DNA of 16,262 nucleotides from Fusobacteriaceae bacterium (GTDB lineage: Bacteria > Fusobacteriota > Fusobacteriia > Fusobacteriales > Fusobacteriaceae): positions 1 through 16,262 of the forward strand of contig DAOUPY010000009.1 in NCBI GenBank assembly GCA_030625925.1. Direction: 5' to 3'. The notes beneath the pieces are model-generated. The model had not been told where the DNA came from, did no database searches, and worked only from the letters and a program-made list of their open reading frames with translations. This document shows, piece by piece, positions 6,691-14,937 of this stretch (the first letter of the stretch is position 1; each line of letters starts with the position of its first letter). Position numbers and translations under genes: made by a program.

Positions 6691-9087
6691 ATGATAATTA
6701 CAAAACAAAAGATCCTATCTGATTTAAAAAAAGTAGCGATGATAATGTACACAAAGGAATTTCTAGATATATCTAAGGTGGATCAGTATAAGGTCTTTGC
6801 CACAGTTATAAAGGGATACCTTTCGGAAAATTGGCTGCAAAAAAATGAAAAATATAGGATTGGAAAGGAAAAACAGGTATATTATTTTTCCTTGGAATTT
6901 TTAATGGGGAAGATGATGTGTACCAATATAATTAATTTAGGCCTAGAAGATATATGTATGGAAGTCATGGATGAATTAGGTTTAGATTTAGAGGAATTTG
7001 AAAAATACGATGCTGAACCAGGTCTTGGAAATGGCGGTTTAGGAAGATTAGCCGCTTGTTTTTTAGATTCTATGGCATCCATAGGAATACCAGGACATGG
7101 ATGCGGTATAAGGTATGATTATGGTTTGTTTGAACAAAAAATAGTTAACGGGGAACAGATAGAGGGGCCTGATAATTGGTTGAAAAACGGATTTGTTTGG
7201 GAGACTAAAAAAAGTCATCAGTCTCAAATAATAAAATTTTATGGGGACATAACTTTAAAAGATGTAGGTGGAGACTTAACACCTATTCATACTGGATATG
7301 AAACAATATTAGCTGTTCCCTATGACGTACCTATTGTAGGATATAAAAATAAGGTTGTGAATAATCTGAGGTTATGGAAAGCTCAGATACAGGGGAATGA
7401 TTTTGATTTTAATTCTTTTAGTTATGGTACTTTTTCAGAATTAGATGAGCGAAAAAGAAAGGCTGAAGCTATTTCAAAATTATTATATCCAGATGACACC
7501 ACTGAAAGCGGGAGGTTACTGAGATTAAAACAAGAGTATTTTTTTGTCAGTGCAGGATTACAGAGTATAGTGGACTATAATTCTAAGAAAGGTATCACCC
7601 CAAATAAATTTCCTGAAACTTTTAGTATACAAATAAATGATACCCATCCTGCTCTTTGTGTTGCAGAGTTTATGAGAATTTTAATAGATGAAAAAAAAAT
7701 ATGCTGGGATGAGGCTTGGGAGATCACAAGAAAAGTAATGTCTTATACCAATCATACAATTTTAACTGAGGCCATGGAAAAGTGGGAGATAGAGAGTGTT
7801 CAGAATTTAATTCCCAGGGTATATATGATAATTGAAGAAATTAATAGAAGATTTTGTGATGAGGTTTATCAAAAATACGATAATTGGGACAAAGTTATGG
7901 ATGTTGCGATTATTAAGGATCGAGTAATAAATATGGCACACTTGGCCATTGTAGGAAGTCATTCTATAAACGGAGTGTCAAAGTTACATACAGAGGTTTT
8001 AACAAAAAAAGTACTTAAAAATTTTTATGAGTTATACCCAGAAAGATTTAATAATAAAACTAATGGAATAACTCATAGAAGGTGGCTATTAAAATCAAAT
8101 AAGGCACTGACAACATCCATAGATGATATAATTGGTTATAGCTGGAAAGATGATCCTAGTCTTTTGGAAAAATTAGCTGAATTTTCAAAGGATAGGAATT
8201 TTTGCAGGAAGATAGAGGGAATAAAATTAGAAAATAAAAAAAAATTAGCGAAACTTATATGGGAGGAAACAGGAATAGAAGTGGATGTTAATTCTATCTT
8301 TGACACTCATGTAAAAAGGCTGCATGGATATAAAAGGCAGCTGATGAATATCTTACATATAATTTATTTATATAGGGAGATACTCGAAGATAAAGACTTT
8401 ACAATGCATCCTAAGACATTTATATTTTCAGCTAAAGCAGCTCCAGGTTACTATTTGGCTAAAAGAATCATAAAATTGATTAATTCTGTAGGGGAAGTGA
8501 TCAATAATGATGAGAGGGTCAATAAATTTATAAAAGTTGTATTTATTCCAAATTATAATGTCAGCAAAGCTCAGATAATAATCCCTGGAAGTGACCTCAG
8601 TGAACAGATATCAACTGCCGGAATGGAAGCCAGCGGGACTTCAAATATGAAATTTATGATGAATGGAGCCTTGACTATAGGTACTTTAGATGGAGCTAAT
8701 ATTGAGATAAAAGAAGCTGTAGGAGGGGAAAATATTTTTATTTTTGGTTTAAAATATAAGGAAATAAAAGAGATAAAGAAAAAAAACTCTTATGATCCCG
8801 TAAAATTTTTAGAAGGGAATCCTAAATTAAAGGCAGTTGTAGAGATGCTCCGGGATGGGACTTTTGGAGAAGATTTTTCGAGTGTTTACAGCCACTTGAT
8901 AGATGAAGACAGGTATTTTGTTCTAAAAGATTTTAATGCCTACCTGGAAACTCATAGAAAGATCGATGAAGTTTATCGTGACCGAGACAGATGGAACTCC
9001 ATGGTAGTTAAAAATATTGCAAAATCCGGTCATTTTTCTAGTGATAATACTATAAGAAAATATGCAGAAGAAATTTGGAAGATATAG
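6691..9087 (+). CDS. glgP: Glycogen/maltodextrin phosphorylase
   Basis: GlgP uses inorganic phosphate to release glucose-1-phosphate from alpha-1,4-glucan ends, with pyridoxal phosphate as cofactor. The 798-residue protein (GT35) shows DAEPGLGNGGLGRLAACFLD from about residue 107, YTNHTILTEAMEKW, TNGITHRRWL, HVKRLHGYKRQLMN from about 540, and the cofactor site ASGTSNMKFMMNG with the PLP lysine at about 654. The length is typical for bacteria and the catalytic blocks look intact. Glycogen versus maltodextrin preference cannot be told from sequence, but the position as last gene of a complete glg operon argues for glycogen. The ribosome binding site is AGGAGG. A bidirectional terminator follows the stop codon within a few bases. 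Confidence 0.96.
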   Translation: MIITKQKILSDLKKVAMIMYTKEFLDISKVDQYKVFATVIKGYLSENWLQKNEKYRIGKEKQVYYFSLEFLMGKMMCTNIINLGLEDICMEVMDELGLDLEEFEKYDAEPGLGNGGLGRLAACFLDSMASIGIPGHGCGIRYDYGLFEQKIVNGEQIEGPDNWLKNGFVWETKKSHQSQIIKFYGDITLKDVGGDLTPIHTGYETILAVPYDVPIVGYKNKVVNNLRLWKAQIQGNDFDFNSFSYGTFSELDERKRKAEAISKLLYPDDTTESGRLLRLKQEYFFVSAGLQSIVDYNSKKGITPNKFPETFSIQINDTHPALCVAEFMRILIDEKKICWDEAWEITRKVMSYTNHTILTEAMEKWEIESVQNLIPRVYMIIEEINRRFCDEVYQKYDNWDKVMDVAIIKDRVINMAHLAIVGSHSINGVSKLHTEVLTKKVLKNFYELYPERFNNKTNGITHRRWLLKSNKALTTSIDDIIGYSWKDDPSLLEKLAEFSKDRNFCRKIEGIKLENKKKLAKLIWEETGIEVDVNSIFDTHVKRLHGYKRQLMNILHIIYLYREILEDKDFTMHPKTFIFSAKAAPGYYLAKRIIKLINSVGEVINNDERVNKFIKVVFIPNYNVSKAQIIIPGSDLSEQISTAGMEASGTSNMKFMMNGALTIGTLDGANIEIKEAVGGENIFIFGLKYKEIKEIKKKNSYDPVKFLEGNPKLKAVVEMLRDGTFGEDFSSVYSHLIDEDRYFVLKDFNAYLETHRKIDEVYRDRDRWNSMVVKNIAKSGHFSSDNTIRKYAEEIWKI

Positions 9088-9090
9088 ATG

Positions 9091-9124
9091 AAAAAAACCT
9101 GATTTTTTAATCAGGTTTTTTTTT
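9091..9124. terminator. Bidirectional intrinsic terminator between glgP and phoU
   Basis: A seven-pair core ACCTGATT/AATCAGG type stem (9098-9104 with 9109-9115) has a TTTT loop. It is flanked by seven A on the left and nine T on the right, which also pair. Either strand therefore reads a hairpin followed by a U-tract. It closes the glg operon (plus) and the pst-phoU operon (minus), which converge here. Confidence 0.93.
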
Positions 9125-9133
9125 CATTTATTA

Positions 9134-9805
9134 TTATTTTTCAAGCTCCTGCTTTCTCAAATTTTCTCCGTTCATAGTATAAATAAGACCTTTTCCAAGC
9201 TGCATAATCTTATCTGACAATCGTTCAAATTTTTTACTTAGAAGTAAAATAATGGATCCACCCACAACATTTTCAGGGCTTTCCTTCATGAAGGTTATTA
9301 TCTCATTTATGACTTCTATCCTCATCTCATCTATTTCTTCGTCACAAGCCAAAAGGATATATATTTTTTTTTCATCTTTTTCTATAAAGGCTTTCATATA
9401 GGTTTCAAATATATCATTAACTTTTTTTGCCATCTCCTCAATTATATAGAGGTGCTCCTTTGCACCATTACCATGTTTATGAAGTTTTCTCATGAGTTTG
9501 AGATTGTTTTTTAAAAGATCCCCCATCCTCTCTAACATTTTAACACAGTCTATGAAAGTAAGGAGTGCTCTTAAATCCCTTGCTGCCGGCTGGAATCTGG
9601 CTATAGCTTGGATAGAGTCCTCTCTTATCTTTACTTCACAGGAATTTATCCTATCTTCAACTACCTTTGCCTCGCCGTAGAGTGATTCTATAAATACTCT
9701 TTTTTCAAGCATCTCCATATTGATTTTTAAAAGCCTGTCTACATTTTTAAACATGTCAATAAATTGTTCTGTCAGTTCATCGATTCTTTCGTGAAGATTT
9801 TTCAT
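9134..9805 (-). CDS. phoU: PhoU, phosphate signalling and transport regulator
   Basis: PhoU links the Pst transporter to the PhoR-type sensor kinase and represses the phosphate-starvation response when phosphate is plentiful. The 223-residue protein is all-helical and made of two related three-helix bundles. Metal-binding style E/D motifs appear in each half: DCVKMLERMGDLLKN near residues 86-100, and a related KKFERLSDKIMQLGKG near the C-terminus. The length is that of the family. It is the last gene of the pst operon, 50 bases after pstB, with AAGGGGGATAAA before its ATG. No phoB/phoR pair lies in the window. Confidence 0.93.
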   Translation of the reverse strand: MKNLHERIDELTEQFIDMFKNVDRLLKINMEMLEKRVFIESLYGEAKVVEDRINSCEVKIREDSIQAIARFQPAARDLRALLTFIDCVKMLERMGDLLKNNLKLMRKLHKHGNGAKEHLYIIEEMAKKVNDIFETYMKAFIEKDEKKIYILLACDEEIDEMRIEVINEIITFMKESPENVVGGSIILLLSKKFERLSDKIMQLGKGLIYTMNGENLRKQELEK

Positions 9806-9855
9806 TTTATCCCCCTTGGTTTTTAGGATTTTTTTACTCCTATTTTTTAATTATT

Positions 9856-10620
9856 CTATCCAAATTTACCTGTGATATAATCCTCTGTTTTTTTGTTGTC
9901 AGGATTAGTAAAGATCTTCTCTGTTTTATTGAACTCCTCTACTATACCTTGATAAAAAAATCCAGTATACTCAGAAATTCTGGCTGCCTGCTGCATATTA
10001 TGAGTTACTATGATTATTGTATAATCTTTTTGAAGTTTTCTAATGAGACCCTCTATCTTAGCTGTGGAAATGGGATCTAGTGCAGATGTAGGTTCATCCA
10101 TTAAAAGAATCTCCGGCTTTACTGCAATGGCTCTGGCTATACAAAGTCTCTGCTGTTGTCCCCCTGAAAGTCCAAGAGCAGATTGGTGGAGTTTCTCCTT
10201 TACTTCATCCCATAGAGCTACTGCTTTTAGACTTTCCTCTACGATTTCATCTAAGATTTTTTTGTTTTTTTCCCCATGAAGTTTCGGGCTGTAGACGATA
10301 TTTTCATATATAGTTTTTGGGAATGGATTTGGTTTTTGAAAAACCATTCCAATTTTTTTTCTGAGTTCAACAATATCATATTTCTTACTGAAAATATCAT
10401 AACCATCTAATTTAATTTGTCCCTCATATTTTGAGATATCTATAAGGTCGTTCATCCTATTTACTGATCTTAAAAATGTAGATTTTCCACATCCAGAGGG
10501 GCCGATAAGAGCCGTTACTTTATTTTTATGAAAACCCATATTGATATTTTTTAAAGCTTGAAATTTACCATAATAAAAATTAAAGTTTTTTACTTCCAGT
10601 CTAAGTTTATTTTTTTCCAT
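9856..10620 (-). CDS. pstB: Phosphate ABC transporter ATP-binding protein
   Basis: PstB is the ATPase that powers phosphate uptake through PstC/PstA on the inner face of the membrane. The 254-residue protein has every ABC motif: Walker [10 protein letters not shown] (40-48), Q-loop VFQKPNPFP (Gln 95), signature LSGGQQQR (151-158), Walker [14 protein letters not shown] (171-183, Asp 175 and Glu 176) and the H-loop VTHNM (His 207). The [13 protein letters not shown] stretch and the C-terminal EDYITGKFG ending are characteristic of PstB rather than other ABC ATPases. Only one pstB copy is present, unlike the duplicated pstB genes of some Firmicutes. Confidence 0.97.
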   Translation of the reverse strand: MEKNKLRLEVKNFNFYYGKFQALKNINMGFHKNKVTALIGPSGCGKSTFLRSVNRMNDLIDISKYEGQIKLDGYDIFSKKYDIVELRKKIGMVFQKPNPFPKTIYENIVYSPKLHGEKNKKILDEIVEESLKAVALWDEVKEKLHQSALGLSGGQQQRLCIARAIAVKPEILLMDEPTSALDPISTAKIEGLIRKLQKDYTIIIVTHNMQQAARISEYTGFFYQGIVEEFNKTEKIFTNPDNKKTEDYITGKFG

Positions 10621-10662
10621 TTTATCCTCCTAATATTGAAGCTATATTAAATATTCTAAAAG

Positions 10663-11508
10663 CTATCTCTGTTTATTAAATTTTGTTCTTACATATGCTC
10701 CGAGTAGATTAAATCCAACTGTTATTCCTACTAAAACAAATAATGTCCCGTCCATATTAGCCTTTGGCATATTAGGAACTTGGGTAGAGATTACATAGAG
10801 GTGATATGGTAGTGTCATAGCCTGATCCCAGATACTTTCAGGTAGAAATGGTAGATAGAATGCTGCTGCAGTAAACATTATAGGAGCTGTTTCCCCTGCG
10901 GCTCTGGATATACTCAAGATAACTCCTGTAAGAATCCCTGGTGATCCTGCAGGCAGGACTACTTTCCATGTGGTTTCCCATTTGGTAGCACCTAATGCCA
11001 GGGAAGCCTCTCTCAAATGATTAGGTACCGCCAATAGAGATTCTCTGGTAGCTGTAATGATTACTGGTAGACACATTATTCCCAGGGTAAGTGAACCGGC
11101 TAAAATAGAAGCTCCCATCCCCATATATATTACGAAGAAGGCCATCCCGAAAAGTCCGTATATGATGCTGGGTATCCCAGCTAAATTAACTATTGTAAGG
11201 TTTATAGCTCTTCTTATCCAATTGTCTTTGGAATATTCTACAAGGTAAACTCCTGTGAGTATTCCAAATGGTACTGATACAATTATAGTTCCCAATGTAA
11301 GGTAGAGACTTCCTATGATCGCTGGTAAAATTCCTCCTCCTCTCATCCCGTCTTTTGGAGCCTGGGTTAAAAATTCCCATGAAATAGCAGGAACTCCTGT
11401 AAAGATTATATATCCTAAGATGAGAACTACTGGAAGTATAGAAAGTAATCCTACTATCTTTATAACACTCTCTATTATTTTTTCTCCTTTTCCCTTTAGT
11501 ATGCTCAT
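10663..11508 (-). CDS. pstA: Phosphate ABC transporter permease PstA
   Basis: PstA is one of the two membrane subunits of the high-affinity phosphate channel. The 281-residue protein has about six hydrophobic segments: near 12-38, 62-90, 104-128, 132-155, 188-206 and 255-272. It also has the EAA coupling loop EASLALGATKWETTWKVVLP (about 167-186), which contacts PstB, and the GETAPI motif that follows it in PstA proteins. GVPAISWEFLTQAP near residue 38 is a typical PstA N-terminal feature. It is separated from pstC by 21 bases and from pstB by 42, so cotranscription is very likely. Confidence 0.95.
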   Translation of the reverse strand: MSILKGKGEKIIESVIKIVGLLSILPVVLILGYIIFTGVPAISWEFLTQAPKDGMRGGGILPAIIGSLYLTLGTIIVSVPFGILTGVYLVEYSKDNWIRRAINLTIVNLAGIPSIIYGLFGMAFFVIYMGMGASILAGSLTLGIMCLPVIITATRESLLAVPNHLREASLALGATKWETTWKVVLPAGSPGILTGVILSISRAAGETAPIMFTAAAFYLPFLPESIWDQAMTLPYHLYVISTQVPNMPKANMDGTLFVLVGITVGFNLLGAYVRTKFNKQR

Positions 11509-11529
11509 TATTTATCTCCTTTTAATATT

Positions 11530-12408
11530 TTATTTTCCCATTATCTTTCTGGATTTATGTATAAAGTGATCCGCTATTGTATTTGTGGCAAAACTGATAG
11601 CAAACAATACAAGGGCCACTGCGAAAAGTGAGTAATAATGAGTGCTGCCCTGAACTACCTCTCCCATCTCAGCAGCAATAGTTGCTGTAAGTGTTCTTAC
11701 TGGTGAAAGTATACCAGAATCTAAGATAGGGGCATTACCTGTCACCATAAGTACTGTCATTGTTTCCCCTATGATCCTTCCAAATCCCAGCATAATTCCT
11801 GCAAATATTCCAGGGAAAGCTGCCGGTAAAATGATTTTAATAATTGTTTCTAACTTATTTGCCCCTAAGGCCAAAGATGCTTCCTCATAAGATTTGTCCA
11901 ATGCTCTGATTGAATCATCCGAGATACTTACCATAGTAGGAATAGACATAAAGGCTAATAATACACCACCTGTAAGTGCTGTAAGTCCTGTATTTAACCC
12001 AAAGAACTCTTTGATGGGGTTAGAAAGAACATAAAGACCTATATAACCCAGCACCACTGAAGGTAAAGCTGCCATAGTTTCTATAAGAACCTTAAGTCTC
12101 TCTCTAGTTTTGGGGGTTGCATATTCGGCTATATATATAGCCGTAATAAGACTAAGTGGTACAGAAATTCCCAATGCTACCAAGGTCACCCAGAAACTTC
12201 CCATAAATAATGGGAGTAATCCATATTTATCAGAGAGGGAGATCCATTCCCTTCCTAAAAAGAAATCTTTCATAGGGAAATCGGTAAAAAATTTCATACT
12301 GTTTGTAAAAACAAAGAGGAATATTAAAAATACAATTATTATGTTAAATCCTGCTATTCCGAAGATACTATTCTTCATAAGTAAATCTTTAGTTTTTCTT
12401 ATATTCAT
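11530..12408 (-). CDS. pstC: Phosphate ABC transporter permease PstC
   Basis: PstC pairs with PstA to form the phosphate channel in the cytoplasmic membrane. The 292-residue protein has about six membrane segments: near 15-36, 66-94, 110-130, 145-163, 198-220 and 258-280. The EAA loop EEASLALGANKLETIIKIIL (about 175-194) is followed by GRIIGETMTVLMVTGN, a PstC signature. The EWISLSDKYGLLPLFMGS region near 54-71 also fits PstC. The ATG at 12408 has AAGGAGAAAG as ribosome binding site. A 148-base gap with a strong hairpin lies between it and pstS upstream. Confidence 0.95.
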   Translation of the reverse strand: MNIRKTKDLLMKNSIFGIAGFNIIIVFLIFLFVFTNSMKFFTDFPMKDFFLGREWISLSDKYGLLPLFMGSFWVTLVALGISVPLSLITAIYIAEYATPKTRERLKVLIETMAALPSVVLGYIGLYVLSNPIKEFFGLNTGLTALTGGVLLAFMSIPTMVSISDDSIRALDKSYEEASLALGANKLETIIKIILPAAFPGIFAGIMLGFGRIIGETMTVLMVTGNAPILDSGILSPVRTLTATIAAEMGEVVQGSTHYYSLFAVALVLFAISFATNTIADHFIHKSRKIMGK

Positions 12409-12497
12409 TATTCTTTCTCCTTATTTATAATTATTATCTTAAACTTATAACCGATATTTGTTTTTCAGTTATAAATTTTAAATAATAGAACTTTTTA

Positions 12498-12529
12498 CAA
12501 TAATCCCTGCATTTAGGCAGGGATTATTG
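12498..12529 (-). promoter_or_regulatory. Strong hairpin in the pstS-pstC spacer
   Basis: A perfect 13-pair stem (12498-12510 with 12517-12529, CAATAATCCCTGC and its complement) surrounds a six-base loop. On the minus strand it is followed by TAAAAAG, not a U-tract, so it is not a regular terminator. Such hairpins after a binding-protein gene often protect the upstream mRNA or limit readthrough, so that PstS is made in excess over the membrane subunits. A second inverted repeat TTATAAC/GTTATAA (12445-12451 with 12468-12474) lies between it and pstC. Confidence 0.7.
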
Positions 12530-12556
12530 AATTATGTATGTATCTATTTATTTAAA

Positions 12557-13390
12557 TTATTTAACTGGTACAAATCCTTCTGATTTTACAATTTCTTGTC
12601 CCTTAGGAGAAAGAGCAAATTCTACTAATTTGGCTTCATCACCTTTTCTATCTCCATCAACATACCAATACACCTCCCTTGCGATGGGGTAGCTTTTATC
12701 TGCTACATTTTGGAAAGTAGGCTTTATCCCATTTACAGCTACTTCATTAACAGAATTTTCCATATATCCCATACCGATATACCCTATAGCATACTTATTA
12801 GATTTTACTTCTTGAAGTATTGCTTGGTTCGAAGGCATGTATAATGTTTTAACTCCATACTCTTTACTGCTTTCTTTTTTACCATTTCTGACAATTTCCT
12901 CTTTGAAGTAAGAGTGTGTTCCTGAAGAAGAGTCTCTGGACAAAACTACAATCTCAGCGTCTTCTCCTCCTAATTCATTCCAGTTAGTGATTTTACCTTC
13001 GAAAACCTTCCCTAATGTTTCCTTATCTAGGTTTGCAACTTTGTTATCGTGGTTTACAATAACAGTTATCCCATCAAATCCAAGTACGATTTCCTCTAAG
13101 TTGATCCCGCTCTCTTTAGCCTTTTGTAGTTCCTTTTCCTTGATGGATCTAGAAGCCATTGCAATATGAATTGTTCCATTTAATTTTGCAGCTATACCAG
13201 TCCCAGAACCTCCTCCTGTAACTGCAATTCTTGCTCCTTCATTTTCTTTCATGAATTCTTCTGCAATAGCTTGGGATGTGTTTAATATTGTATCTGAACC
13301 CTGTAATTTAATTACCTGTGATTTAGTTTTTCCACCTCCGCATGCTACTAATAATAGTAACGATGTACCTAATAATATTTTTTTTAACAT
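12557..13390 (-). CDS. pstS: Phosphate-binding lipoprotein of the Pst transporter
   Basis: PstS captures phosphate outside the cytoplasmic membrane and hands it to PstC/PstA. The 277-residue precursor starts MLKKILLGTSLLLLVACGGG: a short basic N-terminus, a hydrophobic core and a lipobox ending in Cys 17, so the mature protein is a lipid-anchored lipoprotein. Ligand-binding blocks are visible: GSDT (31-34), GGGSGTG (59-65), GFDG (104-107) and SRDSSSGTH (151-159). KITNWNELGG is typical of PstS. The ATG at 13390 has TAGGGAGGTTATGAA upstream. It is the first gene of the operon, behind a probable phosphate-starvation operator. Confidence 0.95.
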   Translation of the reverse strand: MLKKILLGTSLLLLVACGGGKTKSQVIKLQGSDTILNTSQAIAEEFMKENEGARIAVTGGGSGTGIAAKLNGTIHIAMASRSIKEKELQKAKESGINLEEIVLGFDGITVIVNHDNKVANLDKETLGKVFEGKITNWNELGGEDAEIVVLSRDSSSGTHSYFKEEIVRNGKKESSKEYGVKTLYMPSNQAILQEVKSNKYAIGYIGMGYMENSVNEVAVNGIKPTFQNVADKSYPIAREVYWYVDGDRKGDEAKLVEFALSPKGQEIVKSEGFVPVK

Positions 13391-13451
13391 TTCATAACCT
13401 CCCTAATTTATTTATTTCTTATATTTAGAAGTTTACGACATCGGTGTAAAA

Positions 13452-13513
13452 GTTATATCTATATAGAGTAAAGATCATGTAAAAATAAAATTACAGTGTA
13501 AAATTATTGTAAA
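13452..13513 (-). promoter_or_regulatory. Probable PhoB/PhoP-type operator and promoter of pstS
   Basis: On the minus strand TTTACA occurs at 13513-13508, 13502-13497 and 13483-13478, and TTTACT at 13472-13467, with 11-bp steps inside each pair. A further TTTACT (13523-13518) and TTTACA (13450-13445) flank the set. Phosphate response regulators bind direct repeats of about 11 bp period (TTAACA-like in Bacillus PhoP). A -10-like TATAAC (13457-13452) or TATAGA (13463-13458) lies just downstream of the last pair, and no good -35 is seen. This is usual for activator-dependent promoters. Confidence 0.65.
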
Positions 13514-13517
13514 AAAA

Positions 13518-13553
13518 AGTAAAAAAAAAGTTATCCATTAAGATAACTTTTTT
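13518..13553 (-). terminator. Intrinsic terminator after dtd
   Basis: On the minus strand AAAAAAGTTATC (13553-13542) pairs with GATAACTTTTTT (13535-13524) around a six-base loop. The T-run continues past the stem. It ends the HAD-dtd transcript, and its distal part overlaps the outermost TTTACT of the pst operator. Confidence 0.88.
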
Positions 13554-13561
13554 GAACTATT

Positions 13562-14017
13562 TTATCCTCTAAGTCTTGCAGGGGAATCTATTACCAAAGT
13601 AACAGGACCATCATTTAAAAGATCCACCTTCATATCTGCACCAAATTCACCATTCTCTACATGAACTCCTAATTTTTTACATTTTTCTATAAATTCTTCA
13701 TACATGGGTATGGCTTTTTCCGGTCTGGCAGCATCTACAAATCCAGGCCTTCTTCCCTTCTCGCAATCGCCATAGAGGGTAAATTGCGATACTACTAGTA
13801 GGCTTCCATCTACATCGGCTAGGGAGTTATTCATCTTTCCATCTTCATCTTCAAAGATTCTAAGACCCACAACTTTATTAACCATCCATTCTAATTCTTT
13901 CATATTGTCATCCACATGAATTCCTAATAATAGTAATAATCCATTGTCTATTTCCCCGATTATATTTCCTTCTACTTCGACACTTGCCTTTGAAACTCTC
14001 TGTAAAACGATTCTCAT
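13562..14017 (-). CDS. dtd: D-aminoacyl-tRNA deacylase
   Basis: Dtd hydrolyses D-amino acids (and glycine) wrongly attached to tRNA, a cytoplasmic proofreading step. The 151-residue protein starts MRIVLQRVSKASVEVEG, the usual DTD beginning. It carries both active-site motifs: SQFTLYGD (77-84) and NDGPVT (135-140), where Gly-Pro 137-138 forms the cross-subunit Gly-cisPro element that excludes L-amino acids. KGRRPGFVDAARPE is also conserved. The length is normal. It follows the HAD gene by 43 bases on the same strand and is closed by a strong terminator, so the two form a small operon separate from pst. Confidence 0.96.
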   Translation of the reverse strand: MRIVLQRVSKASVEVEGNIIGEIDNGLLLLLGIHVDDNMKELEWMVNKVVGLRIFEDEDGKMNNSLADVDGSLLVVSQFTLYGDCEKGRRPGFVDAARPEKAIPMYEEFIEKCKKLGVHVENGEFGADMKVDLLNDGPVTLVIDSPARLRG

Positions 14018-14060
14018 ATACTATTCCTCCCAATGATCTTTGGTTAAATTTATAACTGAT

Positions 14061-14867
14061 TTATCTTTTTATCTCGAATATTTCTTCTAATTTTTTAGCT
14101 ACCCCGCCATTTGTATTGTCTCCAATAACTTCTAGATGTGGCAGCGCTTCTTTAAGAGTTTGGCTGCCGTTTTCCATAATAAATCCTTTTCCTACTAAGG
14201 CCAACATCTCCAAATCATTCAATCCATCACCAAAGGCGATAGTTTCTTCAATTTTGATATCTTCTAATTTTAAGACTTCTATTATAGCGGTTCCCTTAGA
14301 GACATCTTTAGCCATTACTTCCAGACAGATAGGAAGAGACATAGTTACATTAAGCTGGTCAGGGTAAAGTCCCTTAATTTTTTTTTCCAGTTTTTCCATT
14401 ACCTTTGGATCCTCATGGAGATAGAAAAATTTAGTGATTTTAGTATTTTTTAGATCTTCAAAGTCAGCCAAAGTATAGGTGAATCCCGATTCAGTATGAA
14501 ACTCTTCGGTCCACTGAGCTTCTTTTTCTGTATACCAATGGTCTCCAGCATACAAGTTAGCATGAATTTCATCGTTTAATTCAAGGTCTATTAATTTACT
14601 TGAGATAGAAAGAGGAAGATCCTTAGATAAGATCTCTTTATTTTCTTCATCATGAACTCTAGCCCCATTAGATGTAATCATAATAGTGTCTAGGTCTAAG
14701 ACCTTTTTGATAGCCAATACATCGGTATGGTGTCTTCCAGTTGCAATGAAAAATTTTACCCCGCTATCGATGATAGATTTAATAACTGCCTTAGTATAGT
14801 CTGAAATTTTATGTTCTGAATTTAAAAGTGTACCGTCTAAATCAGAAATAACTGCTTTATATTTCAT
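14061..14867 (-). CDS. Cof-type HAD-superfamily sugar-phosphate phosphatase
   Basis: This is a cytoplasmic phosphatase of the HAD superfamily, Cof/YidA-like group (C2 cap), 268 residues. Motif I is DLDGTLL with nucleophile Asp 9 and Asp 11, motif II is TSNG (65-68), the motif III lysine lies in SKG (Lys 191), and motif IV is FGDGLNDLEML (Asp 214, Asn 217, Asp 218). The cap domain spans about residues 85-185. Such enzymes hydrolyse various sugar phosphates or FMN/PLP; the substrate cannot be told from sequence, so no symbol is given. An extended -10 promoter lies close upstream (14894-14902). It precedes dtd on the same strand, and no functional link between the two is evident. Confidence 0.9.
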   Translation of the reverse strand: MKYKAVISDLDGTLLNSEHKISDYTKAVIKSIIDSGVKFFIATGRHHTDVLAIKKVLDLDTIMITSNGARVHDEENKEILSKDLPLSISSKLIDLELNDEIHANLYAGDHWYTEKEAQWTEEFHTESGFTYTLADFEDLKNTKITKFFYLHEDPKVMEKLEKKIKGLYPDQLNVTMSLPICLEVMAKDVSKGTAIIEVLKLEDIKIEETIAFGDGLNDLEMLALVGKGFIMENGSQTLKEALPHLEVIGDNTNGGVAKKLEEIFEIKR

Positions 14868-14893
14868 AAGTGTAATCTCCTTTTTTTCTTTAT

Positions 14894-14902
14894 ATTATAG
14901 CA
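14894..14902 (-). promoter_or_regulatory. Extended -10 promoter of the HAD-dtd transcript
   Basis: The minus strand reads TGCTATAAT, a perfect -10 hexamer with the TG extension. The -35 region is only T-rich, as is common with extended -10 promoters. The start would be near 14887, leaving about 20 bases with AGGAG before the ATG at 14867. Confidence 0.65.
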
Positions 14903-14912
14903 TAGATCGATC

Positions 14913-14937
14913 TAAAAAAAATTGCTTTTAGAGCAAT
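14913..14937 (-). terminator. Orphan minus-strand terminator upstream of the HAD gene
   Basis: On the minus strand ATTGCT and AGCAAT pair (14937-14932 with 14926-14921) around five bases, extended by one A-T pair, and the stem runs straight into eight T. It points toward the HAD gene. No minus-strand gene precedes it before hydE begins on the other strand, so the transcript it ends is unknown. Confidence 0.65.

Noticed and set aside
9806..9855. Hairpin TAGGA/TCCTA between pstB and phoU
   Set aside because: Five pairs around a nine-base A-rich loop and no U-tract; it is too weak to report.
12110..12430. Plus-strand open frame of 106 codons across the start of pstC
   Set aside because: It lies antisense to a clear PstC coding region, has no recognisable domain and no good ribosome site, and similar shadows occur opposite other genes here.
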